Of a stretch of DNA of 64,000 nt, positions 1-13,734 are shown one piece after another. The stretch is from Anseranas semipalmata. Lineage: Eukaryota > Chordata > Aves > Anseriformes > Anseranatidae. How positions within the stretch are numbered: position 1 is the first letter of the stretch; every line of letters starts with the position of its first letter. The notes under the pieces were generated by a model. That model did no database searches, was not told the origin of the DNA, and saw nothing but the letters and a program-made list of their open reading frames with translations. The stretch lies in assembly GCA_013399115.1 (NCBI GenBank), contig VXAA01003991.1, positions 628,754 through 692,753 of the forward strand. Reading direction: 5' to 3'. A program made the translations under genes and the position numbers.

Positions 1-1115
1 TTAAGTACTTCTGAAGATATTAGAGACCTATCTTGTAAAAGAAGGGGCAGTGAGAAGTAAAACAGGGTGTGCAGATAGTGCAACAGGAAGACACCACCAC
101 TCACCATGACTGGTCTGACTGTAGATTTCTGTAGGATTTATTCAATATGTAAGTAACATACAAAAATGTAATAATAATAGCAAATCTTATAAAAAAAAGA
201 TGGAGAATCACTTCAAAAATTCTCCTCTGAGATGGATGCATTTGCCTAATTTTATTCTCACAGTGATTTGATGGAGACTCTGTTGACTCTGTCTACTCAT
301 CTGCAGCTGACTTCAAGCATTTGCACCAGCTGAGTATCCAAATACTTGCTTACAAACAGGGGCCAAGCAAGATCCATGAAGTCGTTAGTAATTTCTCCCT
401 GATTTGTATGTAGTATTGCTTTCTTTCTTATGATTAAAAATAATAACTCGTTCGGTGATGTCAGCATCAAAGATCAATGCTGAACAGATTGATTCTTACT
501 AGGTCTCAAATGGCAGATTACATTTAATTGAACAATATTAGTCTCCAACTCCATAATTCCTCACTAGAATTTCAGCAGGATGTACTATTCTTTGACACCT
601 CCTACTTGAGAACCAATGTATTTTTGTATTTTTTCCATACGTTTTTATTTTGAAAAACAAAAAAGTAAAGAAAGAGAAATCAAGACAGAAGAAGTCACGT
701 TCCTCCACAATCTCTGAAAGCAGAGGTGACTATTAGATGTTAGCATCTGCCGACCTTCAGAAATACAAATCTCACATCTTAAGATTCTGCCACAAACATA
801 TCTGGGTCGGTGGTTTAAACCCAGCCAACAAGGGGACTGACTGGAAATAATTATTATCTGATAATGCCACATGTGAAAATGAATTTGTTCCAAATCTATT
901 CTGACCTTTAGACTAGAAAATGTACAAACGCTGCAGCACTGATAAGGTGCTGAGTTGTGTGAAAAATTGTCACATTTTTTGTAAGAGAGCTCAGTGTATT
1001 AAAGCTGCATTACATTTACACTAGTATTTTCAAGAGTCCAGGAGAATCCATTCATGAGGATTTAAGGCTACACAGTCTACATTCAGGTAAGAAAAATAAA
1101 AATCAAAATACTTAC
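1..1115 (-). other. ARL8-like intron 4 (left part)
   Basis: AT-rich sequence with no further ARL8 exon and no recognised repeat. It begins right after the exon 4 donor and runs off the window. Confidence 0.7.
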
Positions 1116-1209
1116 TGGAATTCCATGCAATTGTGGCTTATCTATCAAGCTGTGTAGCTCATTCTTTGAAGCTTCTACTTTTTCTAAGTCTGCTGCATCC
1201 ACCATGTAA
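1116..1209 (-). CDS. ARL8BL: ARL8-like GTPase, exon 4
   Basis: This 94-nt exon is preceded by a good acceptor (TTTTCCCATTGCAG) and followed by the donor GTAAGT. The first base completes a Val codon begun in exon 3. It then encodes 31 residues starting [20 protein letters not shown] and ending in KPQLHGIP. This is the beta-4 strand and alpha-3 helix region of ARL8. Compared with ARL8A/B it has Leu after AAD, Val for Ile in EKVEAS, Ser-Leu-Ile for Asn-Leu-Leu, and His for Gln in LHGIP. The exon ends at the same residue as in human ARL8B. The next exon, with the guanine-specificity NKxD motif, was sought in 1-1115 on the minus strand and not found, so it lies beyond the window edge. Confidence 0.92.
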
Positions 1210-2049
1210 CTGCAATGGGAAAATAGTTATTTATAGTTATTTATGGTATTGTCCACTACTTACAGAAAGTTGCATTAAAACTTCTGAAATGTGACAAATG
1301 TATTCGCATTGACATCAGTATTAAAACACTCCTGATTGTATATACCTATTTATTAATACAGGAAGACAGAATTAAATATGGGCTGTGAGGGAAAATGGCC
1401 TGGAAAATGCAATTACTTATATAGCTGAGACATGGGATGTGTAAAAAATACTACTTGTATTGTGCTGGGTCCTCCTACTGAATGGTTTGACAGATCTAAG
1501 CATCCTATTAAAGACTCTTCTAGAAGCAACTGTTTCTATTGGAAGGATTTTTTGCAATATGAAAATCCAGCATCAAGATAGTAAAGAGTAATGAGCAAAT
1601 GGATGGAAAGAATGGACACTATTAAATACACCTGTATCTCTATCTATATCTAGTGCTAGGAAACAACAAGAATATTACAAGCATAGGAAATAATTGTCTG
1701 CCAGCTGCATAATGTAATATCTTTCAACCAGACGCCAGTGAAGTCAAAACAAGTCATTCTAATATGGTAAATCAAGTAACCCACTGTTACAATCCAAGTA
1801 TTTTTTTCTTGAATTCTGCTTTCTGCTGCTACAGCAATCGGGTTCTGAAGGGAACACTGCTGCATATCTTATGCTTCCTCTTTGTTTTCATGTTATCACC
1901 AAGTTCAGCTAAACATCTCAACATAAGAGAAAAAGCAGCATAATTAAGAAAAGGGTAAGTAATGGAGATGGAAAGGAGTAAAAGCATGTCTGTATTAATA
2001 ATATGTATTTTAAGATATGTTTTATATAGGTATACGCAAGAAAACTTAC

Positions 2050-2123
2050 ACAACTGCATTGACTCCTCTGCAATAACGTTCCCACATGCTTCGAAACCTT
2101 GGCTGCCCTCCAATGTCCCATAC
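2050..2123 (-). CDS. ARL8BL: ARL8-like GTPase, exon 3 (switch II)
   Basis: This 74-nt exon has an acceptor TACCTTTTCCAG and a perfect donor GT|GTAAGT. It encodes [20 protein letters not shown] followed by VNAV and two bases of the next codon. It contains the G3 motif WDIGGQ, with the Gln needed for GTP hydrolysis, and the switch II helix, which is unchanged from ARL8B. The only differences from ARL8A/B are conservative Ile-to-Val changes at both ends. Intact G3 and switch II argue for an active gene and against a pseudogene. The introns rule out a retrocopy. Confidence 0.94.
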
Positions 2124-5100
2124 CTGGAAAAGGTAAAAACATGCTAACCCCAAAACTTTTTTTGAACTACATAGCACTAACAGAAGACAATTTAACAAAA
2201 GAACACTTAAATGCAGCATGCAGGTTGTATTTACATTGCCTAAATGTAGGCAGTTCTTAAAGTGACTGTCCTCAGAGACGGGTCTTCTCAGCCCCTTTTC
2301 CAGTCAATAGGCAAGTCAGTCCTGTGACCATAACAGCTCCAAATGTCCATCTGGACACCTCTACCCTTTTCCACGAACTGCAAGAAAAGTCTAACTCAGA
2401 TTCCAAAGTGAATCGTGCAAATACACAGTCTAAAACCCACAGAGAATAGCTTATTTGAATGAAAACAGTTACAGAGTTGCATTTTTTATGGGGCTAAGGA
2501 GACCTGAGATAAGAATGCATCAAGCCTTCAGTGGGATAAAGAAGGATACTAATAAAGAGTTGGTCAGAGAGTGAGGTGAGTCCATGTAAAGGACGATATA
2601 TGCTAGGGAACTCCAGTATCTCCACAGCTTTCCCACTTGTTCATTAAATGTGCTTTAAAAGACATGAATTAGCTGATTACAGCCAAAAAGAAAACAGTAG
2701 TGTAAAGTAGGCCTGAAGTAATTAATCAGTGAATCTTAAGGAAAGGAAGCTCAAATTCTGCTTGGGATTTTATAAAGCTCTAATCCTGCAAATATGTACA
2801 CATGCTGTTAGTGCTGGATAATCCCACTGAATTCCTTATCATTAAAGGGCTACCCCATCATTTTTCTACACAGATGTTACTTATTCTGCTTTGCTTGCAA
2901 AAAATCAGTATTTTTGGTGGACAGCTTCAGAACTGGGGAAAAAAAAAAAACATAACACTTTCAAGGATCTAATTCAGACAGGCAAGGGCTACATGATGAT
3001 GCAGCTGTTGCAGCTACATCCAAAGACAGTTAATGTTACAAGTGACACACTCTTTAAAATATCAATGAATACTGAAAAATAAAAGGGTTGGATTTGTTTC
3101 TATGTCCAGGGCAAAGAGAAGTAATTATTTCTTATTTCAATCTGATTTAACTATCAAAGATTTATGTTTCATATACCTAAACTAGGAGGCATATCCATTA
3201 CAGCACAAACTGAATATGGAAGTAGAATGCACAGAAGCAAAAGTTTATTCCTTCTAAATTTTCTTAAGAGTTGTTTTCATATTTACGCTTCCTAAATACA
3301 AACACATTAAAGCTGCTGTGGCAGTAAAGACTTGCACAAAACAGACTTAATATACCCCTGGGATAAGGACTTTTTCAACTAATGTGGACTGTATTTTTTT
3401 ATTCCACAGTCCACAGATTATATTTATGTATCAATTTCTCTATCATTTCCAACACCTTAGGTTCATATTTTGGAAAGAAATATTCCCCAAATCACCATTA
3501 AAATCCTTCCATGATTGATACCTTACCATTCCTTCTGGCATAAAATTAGTATACCGCATAAATGTAGATTGCCTTTGATCCCTTTTATAAGATTAAGAAT
3601 TTTACACATTAAAGAGAGTTGAGTGAAATTCTGAACACGAACTGGGTATCAATTATTATCTGCACTGACATTTGAGGTGCTGTTTCAGAAGTCTTAATAA
3701 AATACACCTTTTATTTTTAAAGCTTGAAAGAGACGACTACACAGTTCAATATTATAGTTAGATGACAAACCTCACACCAACACTAATTATTCCAATAACT
3801 CATCAGGACCTTGAAACTATCAGTAGCCATCTGGTGCACATCTGTGTGTCTGGAGAAAGAAACCAAATTATTTTCTTGGTAGATCAGAGAGGAAAGAAGG
3901 GAAAAGAGGACAGGGAAGGCCAGTAGTAAAATTAGATTTTTGAAGACTGATAGCCATTATTCCTGGTAGCCAGAAAAATCTACAAGACGATGTGGCCTGG
4001 ACTAATCACAAAATAAATACAAGATAACAAAATACTGGTTTTGTCCTTGTTTGGTAATATACTGTATCTATACTATATTAAATTGCACCGTAGAACAAGT
4101 GTTACTCTCATTAGGAGAAAGAGTCACCTTGAAGCGATGGAAAGATAAGTCATTTCCAGTCAGTTTCCCTAATAAGGCTTACAGCTATTCATTACGGTAC
4201 AACATGAAGGACACAAGAGAGACTAGGTGTTTTTAATAGCACTTGGGAACCCAGTTTATATCAATATATTAAGTTATAATTATCTTAATCAAGGAGAGAA
4301 AATAAACTGATAAAAAATTCCTCACCTCATTGCTTATGAAATTACAATGGTGCCAGTACTAACTTTCTAATACTATTTACTATATTGAATAGCCAATGAC
4401 AGTGTTAGCTACTTTATTCAAAACACAAATCTCTGTCACAAACCATTTTCATTGTAAATGACTGAACAGACAGAACTGTGTAAATATAAGGGGCACCCAG
4501 GAATGAAAGGAGAAATGTGTTAGCATTACAGATGTTTTCGTGCATGAGCCCTGCATGTTTTGTACATCACTTATTTTTGTATCCCAGTATTTAATACACA
4601 GGTAAAACGTTCTGGGTATGAACTGTAAGAGGTAGGAGACTAGACCTTAACAACAGAATATCAAGTTAGCTGTAAAAAGAAAAGTTTATTTTGTCTAGGT
4701 GATTTTTAAGAGGGTAAACTTCAAATTGCTCCCATGGCTTTTGTTGGTCCCTCAGGATAAAATTTTCACAGTATTTAACGGGTAGCTTTATTCTTAGACC
4801 AACTGATGTTAAGAATCAGAAGATGCCTACAGAATGACCTAACTAAACAGAGAAAGAGTTTATCTGATATCCAGTGCCACTGTCTCAGAGGAGATTAAAA
4901 CCTCAAGGAGTTGTTGTTTAGGCTAAATCTCAGAGGCATACACCATAGTCCTATTGCATTTTATAAATTGCCATTTTATCTGTTCCTGTCTACTCCTGTA
5001 AAATAGTAATTCTTATCATGCCTGCAGGTCTATGTTCTCGTAAAGTAATGCAATGTTTTGATTTGTAAACTAGATTAATCACTGCACTTTGGAATCATCA

Positions 5101-7719
5101 TTTACCATAGCGCTTATACTTACCTGCTCAGTCAAATTCTTCTAAAACAGAAATCTCTCTGGGTATGTCTCTTGTTCAGCTTCCATACTTCATGTGGCTT
5201 TAAGGCTCCTTCCTAAGACTGCAGCTACCCACTACATTTAATGAACAAATCTTTTTCTTTTGCACAGAGGTGTATCATGACAGTTGAGCAAAAAATGCAG
5301 TTGTGGAATACGTTCAAAGGTTTGAAAAAGATTTCAGTTATAGGAAGCCTCATTAACACTAAAGTTGTGCTTCTTTTAATTAGCTTATATTGGGGAAGGG
5401 TTTGACAGTTAGTGAGAAAGTTGCAGGAAGGGGAAAGCAGTATTTTCTAGATGTCAGTTTTTCACAGCTTTTTTTTTTTTCCAACATGCTGGGTGGGATT
5501 TATCTTGTGATAGAGATGTGCACAATGACACTTTTGTGTCTGTATGTTGATGCATGGGCTCAGTACCTAAGATCTCACTGTAGTCTGACAGCTGCCCAGC
5601 TATTCAGCTGACCCAAAGCAATGTATTCTTTAGGATGACAGTATTATGCTATAGGCTTGCTGGTACTAACTAGAGCTCCTCTCACTATTAAAGGAGCTTA
5701 ACCCTCATGCAGGCATAAAGCTGTTTACATTCAAGCACCTTAATTTGCAAGCTCAATCTGACACTACAAGCACCTGAATGCAGAAATATATCTTTCTGAT
5801 TCGAAGTACTCAGAAAGTATGAGCCATAATACCTAACATGAACAAATAGGTGAGTAAATTCTAAACAGAAAAATATTTGGGCAGAATAAGGTAGTACCAG
5901 CAACATCTGATTGTGTACACTGACACGTGACTTAAGAGCTCATACATACACTGCAAGCACAGTCACAGCATTCAAAGCCAACTCAATGTAAAAGGACAGG
6001 GAGTAACTGGAAAGCATGGGATTCATTTCCTTCAGCCACCTAAAATGTAGGCATCTATTCCAAGTTACTAGCATCTTTCTGTGATTACTGAAAAGCCCTG
6101 AGGGCACCTAAAGCAGAAAAAGATGGCATTTGTCTTATCCACCTCCGCAGTCAGGTGAACCATTCTTGCAAAGCACCCACTGCTTTCCAATGAGTTTAGA
6201 CAACTGGCTCAGGCTGGCTTCTCCCTTTTTACCTGGCTACGGTTAGGAGAGACAAATCCTGAATAGTCACCTATTCCGGTGACCATACTGGAGTCTTCAT
6301 CCAGTAATGTTCGCCTTTCTCATCTAATGAATGGGAAGAATAAAAAGATCTAAATCGAATAACCTTAAACTTTTTAATAAATTGCCCTGTGGATACAAAA
6401 CTATAGAGCCTTACTTGTAGTACCAGTCATGTAGCTCATTATGGAAGTTAGAATACACTTATAGTCCTATTAATTGTAGTTACTATCTATCTATCATCTT
6501 GCATTTTGCAAATATCTTAACAGTTACTCTTAGAGCTGGAAAAAAAATGTCATGTGGCTACATTTTCTGCAGGCAATGCTTCCCAGAACACTGTGTTCTT
6601 TGAAATCAGTCTTGGTCCTTTAAAGAACCCTGTTGTCACCCATCACTGGAGATAAAGCCCAGCTTTCAAACATTTTTGCAATTAGGTATTTTATTTTAGT
6701 CACACCAGGCAGAAAAAAATACTGTGTGTACACTTCACACAGTTTATAATTATTTAATCATAACACTTTCACTGAAGAACTGGAAACGAACTTAGGTTTG
6801 CAACACAAAATGGCTGAGTAACTTCAACTCCTGAAAACAAGCTCAGAGGTATTTTAGTGGGAGGGGGGTATTCCTCAATGATGAGGGTATTTCTGCCATT
6901 TTATCAGAGACACAAGGTACAATATCCAAAGGACCAACAGCTGGATTTTAAACAGGACATGAAACAAAAGTCTGATCTCAGCAACCATTTTCTGAATCTA
7001 GTGCTGCTTACAACTGCACTGTGTTCTAAGGCAGGAGAGTGCCAGGGAGCCCAGATTTAGAGATAAGATCCTTAATCAAGATGTAACACACCCCTAAATA
7101 TAAGGAACCAATCCATCGTAACCTCAATATTGTATCCTCCCCAGGCAGAAAGCCCTGATTCTGGGTGATCATGCGCAATCCTTTGCACACACCTTTCACA
7201 TGATCATGAATCAGTCTCCAGACATCAAAATCCAAGAGATTCTGGTGAAGGTAGGCATACAGAAGTTGTAAGCTACAAGGAGAATTTGCATTTGGAAGAC
7301 TGACGGCAAGGAGACCAGAGACAAGGACGCTGCTAGCTCAAAACAGCCGATCAATAACTACTGTAGTGATTACTAATTTTGCTTGTCCTTGAAGAACATA
7401 TAACCATGAAAGCAAAATGAGTATTTGCTCAACTGCAAAGCTAGTGGGATGCACAACAATGCGTATGCTGGGAAAACATACTATAATATTGGTAGACTAG
7501 ATAACAAAAGGACATTCTCCCATGTCAGCTTTAACCCCACAGAGCAGCTGCCTGGCACTCTCCTCGTGTGTCCCCCTTGCCCTCTAGCTCTCAAGTCTGA
7601 GCAATCCTAACAGATTCTTGGCATTTATCAATGAGACAAAGCTGCTGAGCAGAGAGCTAACCAGAGGCAGCATTTATGGTCCCCAGGTGTCCCAACAGGA
7701 TGTTGGAATAGAACATATG

Positions 7720-8590
7720 TTTAAATAAGTTGCAGATAACTTCAAGCTGGGAATGGATAAGAAGAGAAGATCAGAATCCTAAATTATCTGGACCGATTAG
7801 AGGAATGGTCTGAATTAAAGCAGCTGAAATTTAACATGCAAAAGTTCAAAATGACACATTCTGACAGAGGGAACCAATTGCACCACCATAAAATGGATAA
7901 TAACCAGGTAGAGATGCGAGAGAAAAAGCTCTTGAGCAGTTCACTAAGTACGAGTCATCAGTGTTGCAGATCTTAAACCAGCATGTATTAGCAGAAGCAA
8001 CTTATGTACAACTTTGGGAATATCTACTGCCCAATCCTCAGAGTCAGTGAGGCTCCTGTACTGGTTTTGACCATCAGTCTATAGCAAAGATGCTGACAAA
8101 TTTTAAAAAGTCAAGATCAGAAAAGATGAGAAGAGATTTTGAAAATATGGCCTAGGTGGGGAGGGGGAGACTGGGGGTGGNNNNNNNNNNNNNNNNNNNN
8201 NNNNNNNNNNNNNNNNNNNNNNNNNNNNNNNNNNNNNNNNNNNNNNNNNNNNNNNNNNNNNGAGGGGGAGACTGGGGGTGGTGGGGAGGACATACCGTTT
8301 CCCAGCAATTAAAAAAAAGAACGATGCTCTTTATGACTGCCAGGCATAGAACAGAAGAAAAAAAGCAGCTCAATCTATGATGATGGCAACTCGTGCCAGA
8401 TACTGGGAAAAAGCTTTTTAACACTAAGAGTGAGAGAGCATAGTATAAAACAAGGGATAGAACCCTCTTCCCAGAAGAACAAATTTCAAGAAACAATTAT
8501 TTAGAGATATTTTGGTAAATACCTGATTCATCTCAGAGCACAAGGTTGGTTTAGACAATTGAGACAATTCCTTGAAATTAACTCTTGCTC
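7720..8590 (+). mobile_element. Old, decayed CR1 LINE fragment
   Basis: Around 7729-7760 the bases resemble the CR1 reverse transcriptase segment around FADDTKLGG, with a base missing. The region then follows the CR1 pattern, with LDRLEEW and LKFN readable near 7785-7835. The tail at 8520-8585 resembles the 3' untranslated region of CR1/L3-like elements (CTCAGAGCACAAGGTTGG). Several frameshifts and stops are present, so it is an ancient insertion. A G-rich minisatellite with a gap interrupts it. Confidence 0.55.
8155..8290 (+). repeat. G-rich minisatellite interrupted by an 81-N gap
   Basis: The 20-base sequence GAGGGGGAGACTGGGGGTGG occurs immediately before the gap (8161-8180) and again immediately after it (8262-8281). 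The gap (8181-8261) is therefore most likely filled with more copies of a roughly 20-bp unit that the assembler could not resolve. Confidence 0.7.
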
Positions 8591-8874
8591 CCCATTTTTA
8601 GGAGTCCTAACGGTTACTTCGAATGACCAGTGAGACATTCAGCACTGAGTATCTTGAGGTCAGTGGCTTCTGGCCCCATGAGTTTGTCCCTTTCTGTCTA
8701 ATGCATGATGCTGACTCACATTCTTTTCAGTGCACACGTGTCTCCAAGGCTCCTCTTGCCTAAATATCAGATGGAAGGGTCCTTTAATACTTTTCCCTCT
8801 TCTTTGATCACAGTTTTCTGAGTATGATCAGTATTTCTCCTCTGAGCTACTCTAATGCTCATTCAACTCCCCTT

Positions 8875-9003
8875 CACAGAATCACCAAACTACAGAAATT
8901 GGCTGGGACCTCTGGAGACTGTCTAGTCCAACCCACCCCTGCTCAAAGCAGGGTTACCTAGAGCAGACCGCTCTAAGGATGGAGACTCCAAAATCTGCCT
9001 GGT
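8875..9003 (-). mobile_element. CR1 LINE 3'-end fragment
   Basis: The plus strand shows the reverse complement of the CR1 3' region: CACAGAATCACC, then GGGACCTCTGGAGA, then TAGTCCAACCCACCCCTG and CTCAAAGCAGGGTTACCTAG. It is about 130 bp, 5'-truncated as is usual for CR1, and moderately diverged. Confidence 0.8.
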
Positions 9004-9229
9004 TATAGAAATAACCACATTTTGACTTGACATCAGCCTAGATATGGTATGGCCTTTTCAAAGGGACCCAAACCATATGGAATAGCCAGTAGTTGCAGAA
9101 AAACTGCTGGAGCTATACCAGCAGTACACACACACAGGCTTGGCCTGACATGTGAGATGGTGACATAGCACGTAAGATCTTTTTTTATTGTTGGTGAATA
9201 GTAGGATGAAGCATTAAAAAGCAGGAGGA

Positions 9230-9660
9230 TTATGTTTCTCTGTGGATGTTTGGAAACTTGGAAACTCTACTATCTATATAAAGAAGGAATGCAGCAATGC
9301 AGGAAGCTGGAGAGGAACACACGGAGCTGGGATCCTCCTCCTCTGTCGTATCAGAGAAAACAGCAAGCAGCAAGAAGCTTGGCTTTGCCCTCCAGCTCCT
9401 GCACCTGCACCTGCCCAGGCTGCAGCTCCCACGGAAGGACGCTGGCCTCTAGTGGTCACAGCTGGGGTGACTGCAGTCCAACCTCCCCAGCTCGAATTCC
9501 CGCGGACCGGACCGCAACAGCCATCGGGGGTGCAGGAACTGGCTGGTGGTGCCATTTTAAGACAGTGAGCTTAAAACGAAGTGAAAGAGCAAGGAAAAGA
9601 AGTTGCTCTGTTGCCACTCCACTTCTTTTTTATATCTGAGATTATTCGAAGACCACCACT
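9230..9660. other. GC-rich islet with TATA-like and CTCF-like motifs
   Basis: An isolated GC-rich block in AT-rich intron. It contains TATATAAAG at 9275-9283 followed by a proline/alanine-type GC-rich stretch that is open in three frames. It also has a CTCF-like core CCTCTAGTGGTCA at about 9445-9457. I do not recognise a protein. It could be a solo LTR or an orphan promoter, but no TG..CA ends or target duplication were identified. Confidence 0.3.
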
Positions 9661-10614
9661 GAGAGAATCAAAAGTTAATTAATTGGAGCTTCACGATCAT
9701 TTAAAGCAACAGCTAGCGATGCATGAGGCTATCAAAATTTGATACTTTAAAATAAATGTTTTAGTTATTATCTAGCTTATTGAACAGTAATTCTCACCAA
9801 AGCAGAAGTATTATTAATACTGAGCTAATCCAGAAATAGAGCAATCCTACAAAATCAAATCACTCAGCAAACGACAAAACTTACTTGGAATTAAACCCTC
9901 AGATTACTTCAGTCATAGAACTTTTGTCAGAAAAAAAGTGATAGCCATCAGTTTCATTATGAACTTTATCAAAATAGTTCTAAGAGATCCATAAATTGCA
10001 GTACATTAGGTATTTTGATCATCCCACAATTTAGTCATCCCACAATTTAATACCTTGACCACAGCCTCAAAATCCATGAAGCTTTCTGCTTGGACTCCAA
10101 ATGGTGCCGGGTAAAATCCTTCCTCTTTTCCTCCCCTTTTCTTTGGTAATAATAGGTGACAGATTTTACGAAATACACTGACACGCTGAAGTTTGACAGT
10201 ATATGGTTAAAGCTGACAGCTTTACAATTCTGATCACGCTCAACCACATGAGCCACTTTAAAGACCACATGAAATTGGCACCTTTCCACTTTTTAGGACT
10301 GCATAAATCAGTGTTTTTCTTTCAGCGTGGTTCAGATAAATACCAGTACTAGATAAATACTAAATACTGACACAGGCATGTCAGTGACCATAATTTTACA
10401 TTCTAGGATTACAGACTAAATAAGAGAATAAATCTGTCAATTTCTGGAAAAAGACTGCCAAAATAGTAAGAAAGTAGACTGCAGGGTCCTTAGTTTTTGT
10501 TCTCTTCTGGAATTGTATGGGATCTAGAGATAGAACTGTAGTCAGGAAACCAGACAACAACACTGCACTAGCATAGTATTTCCTTCTCAGTGGCCTAGCT
10601 GAAAATATGGAGGG

Positions 10615-10632
10615 AAAAAAAAAAAAAAAAAA
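10615..10632 (+). repeat. A18 homopolymer
   Basis: Uninterrupted run of 18 A. Confidence 0.9.
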
Positions 10633-12930
10633 GATAAAGAATTAGCATCACCTACTTGGTGTTTCAACTTTCTCTTCAAGTGATCAATCTTAGCCTTCTC
10701 TAATGCCACTTTTTCCCTCGATGACTTTTTGACCCAGATGGTTTCTCAGCCTCACTCTTACACAAAGTTTAATTTATGCTGTTATGCAGTGTCCCCTGAG
10801 ACCTTTGAAAAAGGTCAGATGCAGGACCTATCTGCTTACCATGAAGATTGGTCCTGCCATGTCTGAAGGAATTTACAGGTTTAGCAAAATAATGCTTTAT
10901 CCAAGAATTTTAATAGCAGCTGATAGTTGGATGTTATAGTATTTCCATGCTTGAGAAAAATAACTTGCTTTGTTGCAATAAAAAGGTTAAACAAAATTTC
11001 ACTCAAAATCCTCGCTAACTAGGCTGCAAATAGCTCATTGAAGGATGTGCAAGAGGCATCCCCCTCAGCACTTATCAACAAATGATGTCATTCTTCTCAC
11101 GGTAAAATAATTTTGAAAACTTTAACTAACAACTAGATGGTAAGACTTTAACAGTTTTTTAAATACAGGAATATTGACTTGTAATTACTTCTTGACAGGC
11201 TTTTAAGGAAATAAGTGTCTATATATGAGCCATATTCCCCTAAAACACTTATTTCCACTATACACTGTTATAGCAGAGAGACCACTAGAACTTGTTGGGA
11301 TAAACTATTTTCCTGTGCATATTGGTTTCCAAACTAAGTACTGTTTTCAAATCTAGTAAAATTATTAATAATGTTATTCTTACCAACTGTATTGTAAAAT
11401 CTTTCATGTAACGTGACTTTTGAGATCAAAGTGTAAAACGAGGCAGTGTTACACAGAAACTCACATTCCTCATCCCTGCATGAAGCTGACCTTGCAATAT
11501 CATCTCTGTAACCAACTCCATTACAAATTTTCTTCACCTACTTGAACTATCCTGGCTCAAAAAATACTTTATTTTGAAGACTCTGTTTACTTGTAAAAGA
11601 CTTTTGTTTGTCTAGTTGAATGAACCATCAACAGCTTTCTCCACTTCTTCCATGTCTGACAATTTTGTAGCAGCACCAGTATAGCACTCCAACTGTCCTT
11701 ATGTTTTCTATATATAAACACTAAATCACGGCTTATTGTTTCTAGTCAAAGGACAGAAAACAGGGGAACTGAAAGGCAGTTCATACTCTTATGGATCATT
11801 TAGCTTATCCATAACCTCTTATGGATTATTTATGGTTGAATGAGGTAACTTTTTTATTGACTGTGGCATCCATGGACTTCTTTCATCAGTGTTGTGGCAA
11901 GGCAGATGCAATGAGAAGTTTATAAGGAATAATTAAAATAGAGAGAATCTTCTCCTGAATACGTTGGGAAGCACAGCTAAAGCTCAAGTGCAAGGTACTC
12001 ATTCAGTACAAATGCAGTCTTATGAAAGAGAAGGGAAGGCTCAGACAGGAGGACAAAACTCCTGTATGCCTGAAAGAACAGTAAGAAAAAATTACTTGTT
12101 TGAATGAGTGAAAACTTAAGACAGTTTGACTACTTAAACAGAAACAAATAGCTTTGGCTTGTGAGTCTGCACTTGCTGCTTCATATCACAGTACTAATCA
12201 GGATTTTGTCACTGGCCTAGTCTCCTACACATCTGCCATTGATGGTTAAGAGGCCAAGAATGCATGGGATGGCCTTAGGATGCATCTGCACTTGTAAGGC
12301 AGTACCTCTGGTGTTCTTCTTGTAAATATACCATCTTGATTTGCTATCACAGCTAGTGCACATGTTCATTTGTGTATAATAAGTAGAATCTTGGGGAAGA
12401 AAATCTATACAATTAGTGCATCAATCAGACTGTTCTGGTATTGATGGCCACTGACTTCACAAATTCTCTTTCATAACTAATATGAATCATGAATTAATCA
12501 TAAGGATTAGAAAAGCTTAAAACCATTCAAAGTTCCTAAATCCTAACAATATAACATTAAACATTTATTTAAAAAAAATATTGCCACATCCATCCGACTC
12601 CACTATCACTCTATGTGTGCATACTGAACACATAATTCTGGCAGCTCTCTAGCCACAGGCTGTGTTAACTATACTTAAAAGTTTGTAGCTATCAGTGTGT
12701 AAGGATGAAGGAAAACTTAATTTTTCTCAGAAATGGAAAGACTGCTTTCTTCCTGTCCACATTCCATGGTCTAATTTTGCAGTCTGGCAGCTAAGTCAAT
12801 CTATCGAGGCTGCCCTCAAAATGCATGTGCCTGTACCCTGCTTTCCCACGTTGCAGTAGCACCACCAATCATGCAGCTGTTTGGGGGACCACACTGTTCA
12901 GGTAATTTGACCAGACACAAATTAGCAGGG

Positions 12931-12963
12931 TTGTTTTTGTTTTGTTTTGTTTTGTTTTGTTTT
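12931..12963 (+). repeat. (TTTTG)n microsatellite
   Basis: About six TTTTG units in tandem. Confidence 0.9.
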
Positions 12964-13734
12964 AAAGAGGTTGCTTTCAGCTTGATCAGTTGTCTGTTCT
13001 GATTACTGCTTTACCATGTGATCATTAGTGCTGATGGAAAAGGGGTGCTAGGGTGCACAGCCAGGTTTGAAGTGGAATGTAAAGCCTCTCACCACGATCT
13101 ACTTAAGCTCACTGTAAAATCTGACCTTCAGTCTCCACCACTCTCACTTGATTCTCTCTTAGGTTTCCCAGAAAGTAAAGCTGGTTTGTCTCCAGTGTGA
13201 GGAACATCATTCTGAGGTTTAGAAGTGCTACCACAGGCAGAAAATCACATGTGATAAAAGGTTATTTTGTGATTTTTTGAAAAGAAGGGTTGATTTCACC
13301 TCCCTCTAAATGAAAGATTCTGTTTGGAAAACAGAATTTGGAGCCCAAATGAAAAACATTCAGTTCTGTTTTTGATTAAAAAGGCATTCTTTTGTAGAGA
13401 AGATAAACAGGAATGTGTCAAGCTACTGTTATGTTTAAGTATGTTCTTTCTACAGCAGAATTCAACTCTCTGCTCAGCAATAGTGGATGGCTGTTGAGAC
13501 ACATTTAACAGAGGCACTCAAGACTAGATTATTTTTTTCCCTCATTCACTGACATCTACTCCTAGACATTTGCTACTTCCTCTTGAATTGGTATGAGAGG
13601 GTACTTTGAGAAATAAGGTGTTTATGGTTTGGCCTTTGTGTGTATATACGATGCGGTGAGGCACAAAGAAACAAAGCAGTGGAAGAGGGGAATGTGTTTG
13701 ATGAGAAGATAATAATTGTGAAGAGAGTTGAAAG

